A stretch of DNA of 42,093 bases from Granulicatella adiacens. GTDB taxonomy: Bacteria; Bacillota; Bacilli; Lactobacillales; Aerococcaceae. The stretch is taken from NCBI GenBank assembly GCA_018364485.1, contig JAGZLX010000007.1, forward strand, positions 1 to 42,093, written 5' to 3'. Position numbers and translations under genes: made by a program. Below are positions 30,841 to 39,861 of the stretch, piece after piece (the stretch's first letter is position 1; each line of letters starts with the position of its first letter). The notes below the pieces were generated by a model, which was not told where the DNA came from, did not search any database, and saw only the letters and a list, made by a program, of their open reading frames with translations.

Positions 30841-31785
30841 ATGTTATTTCTAACATCTCTTGAGTCCATTATTCCAATTATTGCACTGATTGTGCTTGGA
30901 TATTTCCTACAAGTAAGAGGCTGGTTCCATAATGATTTTGGCAATGATTTGTCTAAATTAATTATGAATGTAGCAATGCCAGTATCAATTTTTGTTTCCG
31001 TGTTAAAATATTTAACACTAGAAAAATTGATTAGCTTATCAGGAGGACTCATCTATACATTTGTTGCTTTCGCGCTTGGATATATTGTGGCATTTTTAAG
31101 TGTCAAAGCTTTTAAAGTAGCTCCAGGTCGAAGAGGGACAGTCATTAATACATTCGTCAATGCGAATACGATCTTTATTGGATTGCCTCTAAACATCGCA
31201 TTATTCGGTGATGATGCATTAGCATACTTCTTGATTTACTATATTACGAATACGATTTCTACTTGGACATTAGGTGTCTTTTTAATGACAAGCGATAGTA
31301 AAAGTGGAAAGAAGAAACAAGAATCTCATTTCGATTGGAAGAAATTACTTCCTGCTCCGTTACTTGGATTTATCGTTTCAGTAGTGTTCTTAGTTATTAA
31401 TATTCCACTTCCTAATTTCGTATCAAGTACATTAGGCTATGTAGGAGGATTAACAACTCCATTATCACTTGTATACATTGGGATTGTATTAGCTAAAGCA
31501 GGTATAAAGACGATTCGATTTGATAAGGACAGTATCGTAGCATTAGTAGGGCGTTTTATCGTTGCCCCAGTATTAATGTTTGCGGTTCTTAAATTGATGG
31601 CACCAGGAATGGTTACTGCGGAATATCAAACGTTTATGATTCAGTCTGCAACGCCAGCCTTAGCCGTACTACCAATTTTAGCGAACCAAGGGGATGGAGA
31701 TGTCGAATTTTCAACGAATATTGTCACTTTAAGTACAGTATTATTTGTCATCGTCATTCCAATTATTCAAACGATTATTGGTTAA
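30841..31785 (+). CDS. mleP: AEC-family malate transporter/permease MleP
   Basis: The 314-residue protein has about ten membrane helices with the auxin-efflux-carrier (AEC) pattern: NVAMPVSIFVSVL in the first half and NTFVNANTIFIGLP, the motif typical of family helix breaks. In malolactic operons such a protein imports malate and exports lactate. ATG 30841 is chosen because AGGAGG at 30827-30832 is 8 nt upstream; ATG 30835 is too close. It directly follows mleA, and one terminator ends both. Confidence 0.9.
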   Translation: MLFLTSLESIIPIIALIVLGYFLQVRGWFHNDFGNDLSKLIMNVAMPVSIFVSVLKYLTLEKLISLSGGLIYTFVAFALGYIVAFLSVKAFKVAPGRRGTVINTFVNANTIFIGLPLNIALFGDDALAYFLIYYITNTISTWTLGVFLMTSDSKSGKKKQESHFDWKKLLPAPLLGFIVSVVFLVINIPLPNFVSSTLGYVGGLTTPLSLVYIGIVLAKAGIKTIRFDKDSIVALVGRFIVAPVLMFAVLKLMAPGMVTAEYQTFMIQSATPALAVLPILANQGDGDVEFSTNIVTLSTVLFVIVIPIIQTIIG

Positions 31786-31788
31786 AGA

Positions 31789-31822
31789 GACTTCCCGGCT
31801 GAAAAGCTGGGAGTCCTTTTTT
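31789..31822 (+). terminator. Terminator of the mle operon
   Basis: GACTTCCCGGCT pairs with AGCTGGGAGTC around GAAA, followed by C and TTTTTT. Confidence 0.88.
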
Positions 31823-31918
31823 ATTTTTCAAAACTAGTTATAGCCAGTGATTTCTTGAAAAAAACAGCGTGGTACTATACTATTAGAAGGTAGAAATTCA
31901 AAGAGCAAGGAGCTTATT

Positions 31919-33298
31919 ATGAAACAAAAATTCGGAATTATTTTAGCCGCGGGTAAAGGAACTCGTATGAAATCTTCCCTTTACAAAGTAATGCATCCCG
32001 TTTGCGGAAAACCAATGGTAGAGCACGTTGTAGACCAAGTTGAAAAAACTGGAGCTACTGAAATCGTAGCGATTGTTGGACATGGTGCAGAAATGGTACA
32101 AAACCATCTTGGAGACCGTGTTTCTTATGCCGTTCAAGCAGAACAATTAGGAACAGGACATGCGGTGTTACAAGCAGAATCTCTTCTAAAAGGAAAAGAA
32201 GGAACAACGATCGTTATCTGTGGAGACACTCCATTATTAACAAGCGAAACTCTTTCTGCTTTAATGGAAGAACATGAACGTACAGGCGCGAAAGCAACGA
32301 TTCTTACAGCCATTGCCGAAAATCCAACAGGATACGGCCGTGTGATTCGCGATACGGACGGTTCTGTTCTTAAAAACGTGGAACAAAAAGACGCCACTCC
32401 TGAAGAACAACAAGTCAAAGAAATCAACACAGGAACTTACTGCTTCGATAACGTAGCTCTTTTCAGTGCTTTACACGAAGTTGGTAACGACAACGCTCAA
32501 GGCGAGTACTACTTACCAGACGTATTAGAAATCTTGAAGAAACGTGGAGAAGTGGTTTCTGCTTACCCAATGAAAGATTTCGACGAAGGAATGGGCGTGA
32601 ATGACCGTGTAGCTCTTTCTAAAGCTGAAAAATACATGCGTCTTCGTATCAATGAAGAACACATGCGCAACGGGGTTACTTTAATCGACCCAGAAGCAAC
32701 GTATATCGAATCAACTGTTCAAATCGGTGCGGACACTGTGATTGAACCAGGTGTTGTCTTAAAAGGCAAAACAGTCATCGGTTCAAACTGCTTCATCGGA
32801 GCGCACAGCGTAGTTCGTGATAGCGTGTTAGAAGACGGCGTTCGTCTTGTAGCAGCGAACATCGAAGAATCTCATATGAAAGTGGATAGCAACGCAGGTC
32901 CATTTGCACACTTACGTCCAAATGCTGTATTAGGCGAACGCGTTCATGTGGGGAACTTTGTAGAAGTGAAGAACTCAACGCTAGGTGCCGATACGAAAGT
33001 AGGTCACTTAACATACATCGGGGATGCCGACCTTGGCGAAGATATTAACGTTGGTTGCGGAACTGTGTTTGTCAACTACGATGGTAAAAATAAACACCGT
33101 GCGACAATCGGTAGCCATGTATTTATCGGATGTAATGCGAATATCGTTGCGCCAGTTACAGTTGGCGATGATGTATTTATCGCTGCAGGGTCAACGATTA
33201 CTAAAGATGTACCAGCTGGAGCACTTGCGATTGCACGTAGCCGTCAAGTAAATAAAGAAGATTACGCTTCGAAATTACCATCTGCTCAAAAAGACTAA
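31919..33298 (+). CDS. glmU: Bifunctional GlmU uridyltransferase/acetyltransferase
   Basis: The 459-residue protein makes UDP-GlcNAc for peptidoglycan: it acetylates GlcN-1-P and then uridylates GlcNAc-1-P. The N-terminal pyrophosphorylase has LAAGKGTRMKSSLYKVMH, CGDTPLL and GTGHAVLQAE. From about 250 the chain forms a left-handed beta-helix of hexapeptide repeats, with GPFAHLRPNA and NYDGKNKHRATIGS of the acetyltransferase site. AAGGAG precedes ATG. Full length for the family. Confidence 0.97.
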   Translation: MKQKFGIILAAGKGTRMKSSLYKVMHPVCGKPMVEHVVDQVEKTGATEIVAIVGHGAEMVQNHLGDRVSYAVQAEQLGTGHAVLQAESLLKGKEGTTIVICGDTPLLTSETLSALMEEHERTGAKATILTAIAENPTGYGRVIRDTDGSVLKNVEQKDATPEEQQVKEINTGTYCFDNVALFSALHEVGNDNAQGEYYLPDVLEILKKRGEVVSAYPMKDFDEGMGVNDRVALSKAEKYMRLRINEEHMRNGVTLIDPEATYIESTVQIGADTVIEPGVVLKGKTVIGSNCFIGAHSVVRDSVLEDGVRLVAANIEESHMKVDSNAGPFAHLRPNAVLGERVHVGNFVEVKNSTLGADTKVGHLTYIGDADLGEDINVGCGTVFVNYDGKNKHRATIGSHVFIGCNANIVAPVTVGDDVFIAAGSTITKDVPAGALAIARSRQVNKEDYASKLPSAQKD

Positions 33299-33390
33299 AA
33301 ATTTTTCCAAAAATTTTTAGCAAAAATATTCAAAAATTAAATAAAAAACGGTATGATAGTACTATAAAATAAACTTCGGGGGTTATCATT

Positions 33391-34368
33391 GTGGAACATT
33401 ATTCCGATCCTAATTTAAAAATATTCGCTTTAAGCTCAAATCGTCCTTTAGCGGCAAAGATTGCTGAAGAAGTCGGTTTAGAACTTGGTAAAGTTTCTGT
33501 CACTCAATTCAGCGATGGCGAAATCAAAATCAATATCGATGAAAGTGTACGTGGCTGCCATGTGTATATCGTTCAATCAACTTCTTATCCAGTAAATGAT
33601 AACTTAATGGAGTTATTAATCATGGTGGATGCATTACGCCGTGCGAGTGCAAAAACAATTAACGTTGTTATTCCTTACTATGGATACGCTCGTCAAGATC
33701 GTAAAGCACAATCTCGTGAACCAATCACAGCAAAATTAGTTGCAAACATGATTACTCAAGCCGGTGCAGACCGTGTGTTAACACTTGATTTACACGCTGC
33801 CCAAATCCAAGGGTTCTTCGACATTCCAGTGGACCACTTATTAGGAGCTCCACTTCTTGCGAACCACTTCTTAGAAAACAACTTCAAAGATAAAGATATC
33901 GTTGTTGTATCTCCTGACCACGGTGGGGTAACTCGTGCTCGTAAAATGGCTGAGTTCTTACATGCGCCAATCGCGATTGTTGATAAACGTCGTCCAAAAG
34001 CAAACGTGGCAGAAGTCATGAACATCATCGGTGAAGTAAAAGGAAAAGTTGCCGTATTAATCGATGACATGATTGATACAGCTGGAACAATCACTCTTGC
34101 TGCACAAGCAATCAAAGATGCAGGTGCTGAAGAAGTGTACGCTTGCTGTACGCACGCCGTATTATCTGGCCCAGCGTTAGAACGTATCAACAACTCAGTG
34201 ATTAAAGAAGTAGTTGTAACAGACTCAATCGAAGTTCCTGAAGAAAAAACAGGTGGCAAGATTGTTCAAATCAGCGTGGACCAATTAATGGCGGAAGCAA
34301 TTCGTCGTATTCACGAAAACCGCTCAGTGAGTCCGTTGTTTATCGAGAAATTTACTATTTTAGATTAA
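33391..34368 (+). CDS. prs: Ribose-phosphate pyrophosphokinase
   Basis: The 325-residue protein makes PRPP from ribose-5-phosphate and ATP for purine, pyrimidine, His, Trp and NAD synthesis. Typical segments are QFSDGEIKINIDESVRG, YYGYARQDRKAQSREPI and the PRPP loop VLIDDMIDTAGT. It starts at GTG 33391 with a G-rich site (GGGGG at about 33378) ahead. The glmU-prs order is common in Firmicutes. The 93-bp gap has AT-rich repeats (AAAATTTTT-like) without a strong terminator, so both may be co-transcribed. Confidence 0.97.
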   Translation: MEHYSDPNLKIFALSSNRPLAAKIAEEVGLELGKVSVTQFSDGEIKINIDESVRGCHVYIVQSTSYPVNDNLMELLIMVDALRRASAKTINVVIPYYGYARQDRKAQSREPITAKLVANMITQAGADRVLTLDLHAAQIQGFFDIPVDHLLGAPLLANHFLENNFKDKDIVVVSPDHGGVTRARKMAEFLHAPIAIVDKRRPKANVAEVMNIIGEVKGKVAVLIDDMIDTAGTITLAAQAIKDAGAEEVYACCTHAVLSGPALERINNSVIKEVVVTDSIEVPEEKTGGKIVQISVDQLMAEAIRRIHENRSVSPLFIEKFTILD

Positions 34369-34388
34369 TAAAGAATTGTTAAAATAAA

Positions 34389-34420
34389 TGAGCCGAGGCT
34401 ATGGTCTCGGCTCATTTTTG
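34389..34420 (+). terminator. Terminator after prs
   Basis: ATGAGCCGAG (34389-34398) pairs exactly with CTCGGCTCAT (34406-34415), then TTTTT. Confidence 0.9.
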
Positions 34421-34450
34421 TTTATACTGAATCTAACATAGGAGGGTTGT

Positions 34451-34921
34451 ATGGAACAAAAAGTGTCAAACAAAGCAGGGTGGTTTACCCTTATCTCATT
34501 TATTTGTTCGGTGGTTACACTAGTGACGTTTGATGAGATGGATTCATCTGTAAAAACTATTGAAAATATGGACGAAATTGGTGCAGCTATTTTATTGCTA
34601 TTTTCAGCGATGACCATCGGCGGAATCTTCTGGATGGGGATGAATTATTGGAGAAAAACGCATCAGGAACTTGTGAAGTTGCAACATACATCGGCTACTC
34701 CTGAAACAATTGAAGACTATTACAGAGCAACCGCAAAGGCTGTTCGGAAGGTTGGAGTTTCTATCATTATTTTTGCATTCATGATTGGAGTGTTCTCGCA
34801 GTTTAATAGCGTTTTTGAAGTGATTGGATTAGTGGTGCTCTTGTTTGGAATGGTCGTTTGTTTATTCTCGCTAGCTCCAAGGTCAATTGCCAAACAACTT
34901 CAGAAACAAAATATTCGATAA
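34451..34921 (+). CDS. Membrane protein, four helices, unknown
   Basis: The 156-residue protein has helices near 11-27, 43-65, 96-118 and 119-141, with a cytoplasmic loop rich in charged residues (HQELVKLQHTSATPETIEDY). AGGAGG precedes ATG. It is the first of three small membrane-protein genes spaced 16-27 bp apart. No motif was recognised. Confidence 0.78.
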   Translation: MEQKVSNKAGWFTLISFICSVVTLVTFDEMDSSVKTIENMDEIGAAILLLFSAMTIGGIFWMGMNYWRKTHQELVKLQHTSATPETIEDYYRATAKAVRKVGVSIIIFAFMIGVFSQFNSVFEVIGLVVLLFGMVVCLFSLAPRSIAKQLQKQNIR

Positions 34922-34937
34922 TGGTTGGAGGTTTTTA

Positions 34938-35216
34938 ATGAAACTAGAGAAAACAAAAAGTATTGCAGAAGTCTTGATGTGGCTAGGATTAGTGCCACAA
35001 TGGATTTTCATGACCAGTCGTGGTGTTCCAGGAGGCCTGTTGATTGCCATCTTCATCATGCCGATTTTCATGATTATGACGTTTGTGAGTTTCATGATGT
35101 ATGTTTTTATTGCACTCGAAGAAAAATCGGTTAAAGATACTTGGTGGCAGCTACTTCTTACAGGTGCTTGGCTCACCTTTTTGCTATTGCTCTTCACTGG
35201 AGTCATTAGATATTGA
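34938..35216 (+). CDS. Small membrane protein A
   Basis: The 92-residue protein has about three membrane helices. ATG at 34938 follows TTGGAGG; a longer reading from 34887 overlaps the previous gene and lacks a site. It shares the pattern EKxVKDTWWQLLLTGAW with the next protein and both contain VLMW near the start, so the two are paralogues. Confidence 0.78.
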   Translation: MKLEKTKSIAEVLMWLGLVPQWIFMTSRGVPGGLLIAIFIMPIFMIMTFVSFMMYVFIALEEKSVKDTWWQLLLTGAWLTFLLLLFTGVIRY

Positions 35217-35243
35217 TAAAAAAGGTTTAGGAGGGAGAGGTTA

Positions 35244-35561
35244 ATGGAAGCACGAAGTTTTGAAAAACAACCAGGATTAGTAAAAATGCATAAAGTCGCT
35301 ACTGTCTTGATGTGGATTTCGTGGGCCCTTTTCTTTGTGGCGATGTTAGGAACGTACAACTTTTTCTTAGCAGGGGAACAACTACTCCTTGTGATGCTGT
35401 CTATTATAGCAGTGGCGGAAGTGGGGTTCCTTCTCAGTTTCTCATTGTTTAGTTGGATTTCATTTCAACTAAAAACAGTGAAAGAAACGGGATGGCAGTT
35501 GTTCTTAACAGGCGGATTCCTCATTATGTTCTGGCTGCTTTCAATGAGACTCTTTTATTAA
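35244..35561 (+). CDS. Small membrane protein B, paralogue of A
   Basis: The 105-residue protein has about three membrane helices, with VATVLMWISW and KTVKETGWQLFLTGGF matching protein A. GGAGGGAG precedes ATG. The pair and the 156-residue protein appear to form one operon between prs and dusB. Function unknown. Confidence 0.78.
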   Translation: MEARSFEKQPGLVKMHKVATVLMWISWALFFVAMLGTYNFFLAGEQLLLVMLSIIAVAEVGFLLSFSLFSWISFQLKTVKETGWQLFLTGGFLIMFWLLSMRLFY

Positions 35562-35591
35562 GGGGAATCAAATGCAAGAAGCCGCGGGTTA

Positions 35592-35670
35592 TGGTACAAT
35601 AATCCGGCAAGAAATAAGTGAACTTAGCGCACGAGTCGCACTCACTATTGGTGATGCAGCTCGTGCTTTT
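35592..35670 (+). ncRNA. Candidate small RNA or structured terminator
   Basis: An extended -10, TG-G-TACAAT (35592-35600; TG at 35592-35593), is followed by a long hairpin: GCACGAG (35629-35635) with CTCGTGC (35660-35666), inner GCA/TGC and TCAC/GTGA pairs, then TTTT. It may end the upstream operon or define a transcript of about 65 nt. No ORF lies within it. Confidence 0.4.
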
Positions 35671-35733
35671 CGATTGAGTTAGAAAAAGTCGTTCACTTAA
35701 TAGACGATTCAAAGATTGAAAAAGGAGATTAAG

Positions 35734-36750
35734 ATGAGTTTCAAAATTGGAGATATTCAAATTGATAATAGCGTAGTTGTGGCCCCAATGGCTGGGATTT
35801 CGAACTCTGCTTTCCGTGTCACTGTAAAAGAATTCGGTGCCGGTTTAGTCGTTTGCGAAATGATCAGCGACAAAGGGATTCAATTTCGTAATGAGAAAAC
35901 ACTAAGCATGCTTCATATCGAGCCAAACGAGTATCCACTCAGCGTTCAAATCATGGGTGGTAACAAAGATACTTTAGTTGAAGCGGCCAAATACGTAGCT
36001 GAGAATACAGAAGCGGCGATTATCGATATCAACATGGGATGCCCTGTAAACAAAGTCATTAAGGCAGAAGCCGGCGCGAAATGGTTACTCGATCCAAATA
36101 AAGTATACGAAATGGTAGCGGCAGTAGTAGACGCAGTCGATAAACCTGTAACCGTGAAAATGCGTACAGGATGGGACCACGAGCATTTATATGCGGTGGA
36201 GAATGCCCTTGCTGCAGAACGTGCCGGTGCTAGCGCTGTTGCGATGCATGGTCGTACTCGTGTTCAAATGTATGACGGAAAAGCCGACTGGGAAATCCTT
36301 GGCGAAGTGAAGAAGAACTTAACGCGTATTCCTTTAATCGGAAACGGAGATGTTCGAAGCCCAGAAGATGCCAAACGCATGATTGATATTGCAGGCGTGG
36401 ACGGCGTTATGATTGGGCGTGCAGCCTTGGCGAACCCTTGGATGATTCGTCAAACGGTTCATTATTTAGAAACAGGAGAATTGCTTCCTGAAAATACCGT
36501 TCCAGAGAAAATCGAAATTGCGAAATTACACTTACAACGACTTGCCAACCTTAAAGGCGAAGCAGTCGCAACGAAAGAATTCCGTAAATTAGCAGGTTAC
36601 TACTTAAAAGGAGTGCCACGTGCCTCTAAAACAAAAGTAGCCATTAACGAAGCGGAGAATTTACAAACCGTAGAAGCGTTATTAGACCAATTCGTGGTAG
36701 AACATTTAGAACGTGAAGAACGTCAAAAACAACGCTTGGCAGAAATTTAA
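35734..36750 (+). CDS. dusB: tRNA-dihydrouridine synthase DusB
   Basis: The 338-residue flavoenzyme reduces uridines in tRNA. Hallmarks: VAPMAGISNSAFR (FMN), NMGCPVNKV with the catalytic Cys, KMRTGWD, MHGRTRVQMYDG and NGDVRSPEDA. AAAGGAG precedes ATG 35734; an ATG at 35716 lacks a site. It precedes lysS, an order frequent in Firmicutes. Confidence 0.96.
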   Translation: MSFKIGDIQIDNSVVVAPMAGISNSAFRVTVKEFGAGLVVCEMISDKGIQFRNEKTLSMLHIEPNEYPLSVQIMGGNKDTLVEAAKYVAENTEAAIIDINMGCPVNKVIKAEAGAKWLLDPNKVYEMVAAVVDAVDKPVTVKMRTGWDHEHLYAVENALAAERAGASAVAMHGRTRVQMYDGKADWEILGEVKKNLTRIPLIGNGDVRSPEDAKRMIDIAGVDGVMIGRAALANPWMIRQTVHYLETGELLPENTVPEKIEIAKLHLQRLANLKGEAVATKEFRKLAGYYLKGVPRASKTKVAINEAENLQTVEALLDQFVVEHLEREERQKQRLAEI

Positions 36751-36844
36751 GCAAAAAGTCTTGAAATACTTTCAATAAAGCCTCTTCTTTTGGTACAATA
36801 AGGAGAGTTATGAAGAACAAGCAGCGTTCAAAGGAGGAACAAAC

Positions 36845-38350
36845 GTGTCTTTCGAAGTAGAAACACAAGAAACATTAAATGACCAATTACAAGTTCGTCG
36901 TGAAAAAATGAGTCAATTACGCGAAAAAGGAATCGATCCTTTCGGTACTGGCTTCAAACAAAAAAATACAACTGAAGAAATCCACAACCAATTTGAAGGA
37001 GCTACAAAGGAATCTCTTAGCGAACAAGAGCCTGTAACCGTTCAAATTGCTGGACGGTTGATGACAAAACGTGGAAAAGGGAAAGCTGGTTTTGCCCACA
37101 TCCAAGACGGCAAAGGCCAAATCCAAATTTACGTACGTAAAGATGCTGTTGGAGATGATGCGTACGAAGTCTTCACAAAAGCTGACTTAGGAGACATCGT
37201 TGGTGTTGTAGGGACTGTTATGGTCACAAACACTGGTGAGTTATCTGTTAAAGCAGAACAATTCGTTCATTTAACAAAAGCACTTCGTCCACTTCCTGAT
37301 AAATATCACGGATTAACAAACGTAGAACAACAATACCGTCAACGTTACTTAGACTTAATTAGTAACCGTGAGAGCTTCGACCGTTTCGTAACCCGTAGTA
37401 AAATTATTCGTGAAATCCGTCGTTACTTAGACGAGCGCGATTACTTAGAAGTTGAAACTCCAGTACTACACACATTAGCTGGTGGGGCAAATGCTCGTCC
37501 ATTTATCACACACCACAATGCGTTAGATATGGAATTATACATGCGTATCGCTACAGAATTACACTTAAAACGTTTAGTCGTTGGTGGGATGGAACGCGTA
37601 TACGAAATCGGCCGTGTTTTCCGTAATGAAGGTATCGATACAACTCATAACCCTGAATTTACTTCAATCGAAATCTATACAGCTTACACAGACTACAAAG
37701 ATGTTATGGATTTAACAGAAGGAATCATCTCAGACGTTGCCAAGAGAGTATTAGGAACAACATTAGTTCCTTATGGCGAACATGAAGTAGAATTAAAAGC
37801 TCCATGGAAGAGAATTCATATGGTCGATGCGATTAAAGAAGTAACAGGTGTTGACTTCTGGCCACATATGACAGACGAAGAAGCACGCGCTATCGCGAAA
37901 GAAAAAGGCGTGAAAGTCGAAGATTCAATGACATTCGGACATATCGTGAACGAATTCTTCGAAACATTCGTTGAAGAAACATTAATTCAACCAACCTTCA
38001 TCTTCGGACATCCAGTGGAAGTATCTCCATTAGCTCGTAAAAACGATGAAGACCCACGCTTCACAGATCGTTTCGAATGCTTCATCTGTACAAAAGAGTA
38101 CGGAAATGGCTTCACGGAGTTAACAGACCCAATCGATCAACGTGAACGTTTCATGAAACAAGTAGAAGAAAAATCTGCTGGGAACGACGAAGCGCATCCA
38201 CACGATGAAGACTTCATCCAAGCGTTGGAATATGGTTTATCTCCAACAGGTGGGGTAGGTATCGGAATTGACCGTTTAGTTATGTTACTTACAAACAGCC
38301 AATCAATCCGTAACGTCCTATTATTCCCAACAATGAAAAACTTAGACTAA
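36845..38350 (+). CDS. lysS: Lysyl-tRNA synthetase, class II
   Basis: The 501-residue enzyme charges tRNA-Lys. It has an OB-fold anticodon domain (about 60-150: VQIAGRLMTKRGKGKAGF) and a class II catalytic core: motif 2 in RVFRNEGIDTTHNPEFTSIE and motif 3 in GIGIDRLVML. Start is GTG 36845 after AAAGGAGG. An extended -10 (TACAAT) lies just before, so lysS also has its own promoter. Confidence 0.97.
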   Translation: MSFEVETQETLNDQLQVRREKMSQLREKGIDPFGTGFKQKNTTEEIHNQFEGATKESLSEQEPVTVQIAGRLMTKRGKGKAGFAHIQDGKGQIQIYVRKDAVGDDAYEVFTKADLGDIVGVVGTVMVTNTGELSVKAEQFVHLTKALRPLPDKYHGLTNVEQQYRQRYLDLISNRESFDRFVTRSKIIREIRRYLDERDYLEVETPVLHTLAGGANARPFITHHNALDMELYMRIATELHLKRLVVGGMERVYEIGRVFRNEGIDTTHNPEFTSIEIYTAYTDYKDVMDLTEGIISDVAKRVLGTTLVPYGEHEVELKAPWKRIHMVDAIKEVTGVDFWPHMTDEEARAIAKEKGVKVEDSMTFGHIVNEFFETFVEETLIQPTFIFGHPVEVSPLARKNDEDPRFTDRFECFICTKEYGNGFTELTDPIDQRERFMKQVEEKSAGNDEAHPHDEDFIQALEYGLSPTGGVGIGIDRLVMLLTNSQSIRNVLLFPTMKNLD

Positions 38351-38363
38351 TATTGAATTTAGT

Positions 38364-38400
38364 GCCCCGTTTAAGGTTCGCCTTAGACGGGGTGCTTTTT
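38364..38400 (+). terminator. Terminator after lysS
   Basis: GCCCCGT and ACGGGG(T)GC with inner AAGG/CCTT around TTCG, followed by TTTTT. Confidence 0.85.
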
Positions 38401-38407
38401 ATTTAAC

Positions 38408-38449
38408 CGCAATTATCATATTTGATAATTATCATATATGATAATTGCG
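38408..38449. promoter_or_regulatory. Nested palindrome / tandem operator upstream of lrgA
   Basis: The outer arms CGCAATTATCATAT (38408-38421) and ATATGATAATTGCG (38436-38449) are exact reverse complements. Inside, ATTATCA-N4-TGATAAT occurs twice (38412-38429 and 38428-38445), offset by 16 bp and sharing bases. This looks like overlapping binding sites; units resemble TGATAAT half-sites of Fur-type proteins, which is only suggestive. It lies over 200 bp before lrgA. Confidence 0.6.
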
Positions 38450-38521
38450 AAAAGTGATTCACGTAAACAGGACAGATTTAGAACACTAAAAGTAACAAAT
38501 GTTCACAGGGTTGTAGTTGAC

Positions 38522-38641
38522 TTTCCGTACATTTGAATATACTATGAGGGCAAGTTGGAAGAGAGAGCTTTTCCAGACTGAATGTTATAGACGAAAGAGA
38601 CCTGCACGCGATTCGAGCATGGCTTGAATGGGGTGTTTTTT
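38522..38641 (+). promoter_or_regulatory. Promoter and attenuator-like leader of lrgAB
   Basis: TTGACT stands near 38519-38524, with TACTAT 17 bp later as -10. About 70 nt into the leader, CAC-GCG-ATTCGAGC (38605-38618) folds onto GCTTGAAT-GG-GGTG (38622-38635) and is followed by six T, a full terminator only a few bases before the lrgA ribosome site. Expression thus likely needs readthrough or antitermination. Confidence 0.5.
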
Positions 38642-38656
38642 ACTAAAGGAGATCTA

Positions 38657-39028
38657 ATGAAATATTTTAAGCAGTTTGGCTGGATTATGATTGTGACCTG
38701 TATTGGTGAAATCATGAAATATTACATCCCCCTTCCAATTCCAGCAAGCATCTATGGACTTGTCTTAATGATGACTTTATTAATGACGGGTATTGTTAAA
38801 ATTGAAAAAGTGTACCAAGCAGGGACGTTTTTAATCGAGATTATGTCGTTAATGTTTATCCCAGCTGCCGTAGGAATTATCGAATCATGGGATCAATTGC
38901 ATCGTATTATTCTGCCAGTATCTATCATTACGATTATTACAACATTTGTAGTGATGATTGTTTCGGGAAAAGTAACGCAATACGTTCTCGAGAAAGGAGC
39001 CCAAGATGGTGAATCAACTCGTTCTTAA
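38657..39028 (+). CDS. lrgA: LrgA/CidA-family holin-like protein
   Basis: The 123-residue protein has four helices, with YIPLPIPASIYGLVLM, the LrgA/CidA signature (LPIPxSIxG). LrgA and LrgB modulate murein hydrolase export and, in some species, take up pyruvate. ATG 38657 follows AAAGGAG; the longer in-frame reading from 38624 starts inside a terminator stem. It overlaps lrgB by 23 bp. Confidence 0.9.
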   Translation: MKYFKQFGWIMIVTCIGEIMKYYIPLPIPASIYGLVLMMTLLMTGIVKIEKVYQAGTFLIEIMSLMFIPAAVGIIESWDQLHRIILPVSIITIITTFVVMIVSGKVTQYVLEKGAQDGESTRS

Positions 39029-39701
39029 TACAGCGACAATCGGGCTCGTGATTAGTATTATCGGTTTTGAAATTGGTGTATTTTTACGTGACCGTTATAA
39101 ATGGCCAATCTTCAATCCGCTACTTGTAGCGATTATTTTCGTCATTATCGTATTAAATGTCTTTAATATCGACTACGATAGCTATTATGCGAGTGCGGAT
39201 AGCTTAAGCTATCTCTTAACGCCAGCAACGGTTTGCTTAGCGATTCCGTTGTATCAACAAATCGAACAATTGAAAAAGCATAAAGGCGCCATCTTTGCAG
39301 GAATTAGTGCAGGGGTATTGACGAGTCTATTTACGGTTTGGGTGTTATCATTGCTTTTCCAATTAACGCACGAAGAATACGTAACCTTATTGCCAAAATC
39401 AATTACGACTGCCATTGGAATGGGCTTGTCTCAAGAGACAGGTGGCTATGTGACGATTACCGTGGCGGTGATTATCCTGACAGGGGTTCTAGGAAATATG
39501 TTCTGTGAAATTATCTGTAAAGTAACAGGAATTACGCATCCGGTCGCAAAAGGGATTGCGATTGGAACGTCTTCCCATGCGATTGGGACAGCACGTGCCA
39601 TGCAATTAGGGGAAGTCGAAGGTGCGATGAGTGGTTTATCCATCGTAATTTCGGGAATGATTACTCTCATTGGCACACAAATTTTTGCAGGATTTATTTA
39701 A
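39006..39701 (+). CDS. lrgB: LrgB-family membrane protein
   Basis: The 231-residue partner of LrgA has six or seven helices. PATVCLAIPLYQQIEQLKK and KSITTAIGMGLSQETGG, with GTSSHAIGTARAMQLGE near the end, are conserved in LrgB/YohK proteins. AAAGGAG precedes ATG inside lrgA. The two genes form a tight operon. Confidence 0.93.
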   Translation: MVNQLVLNTATIGLVISIIGFEIGVFLRDRYKWPIFNPLLVAIIFVIIVLNVFNIDYDSYYASADSLSYLLTPATVCLAIPLYQQIEQLKKHKGAIFAGISAGVLTSLFTVWVLSLLFQLTHEEYVTLLPKSITTAIGMGLSQETGGYVTITVAVIILTGVLGNMFCEIICKVTGITHPVAKGIAIGTSSHAIGTARAMQLGEVEGAMSGLSIVISGMITLIGTQIFAGFI

Positions 39702-39706
39702 GAAGT

Positions 39707-39742
39707 GGAGAAAGAGCAGAATTTCTGTTTTTTCTCCTTTTT
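39707..39742 (+). terminator. Terminator after lrgB
   Basis: GGAGAAA with TTTCTCC and inner CAGAA/TTCTG, followed by a T-run. Confidence 0.8.
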
Positions 39743-39861
39743 ATTTTGACTTTTGTCATACAAATTTAATGGAATAGTATTCGAAAAGCATATAGTATTT
39801 ATGCGGATTTAGGGCTATCATGGAGGTGTAATCACTATCGCAATAGAAAAGAGAGATTGTT

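Noticed and set aside
38550..38656. T-box leader before lrgA
   Set aside because: No T-box sequence is seen and the downstream genes are not amino-acid related.
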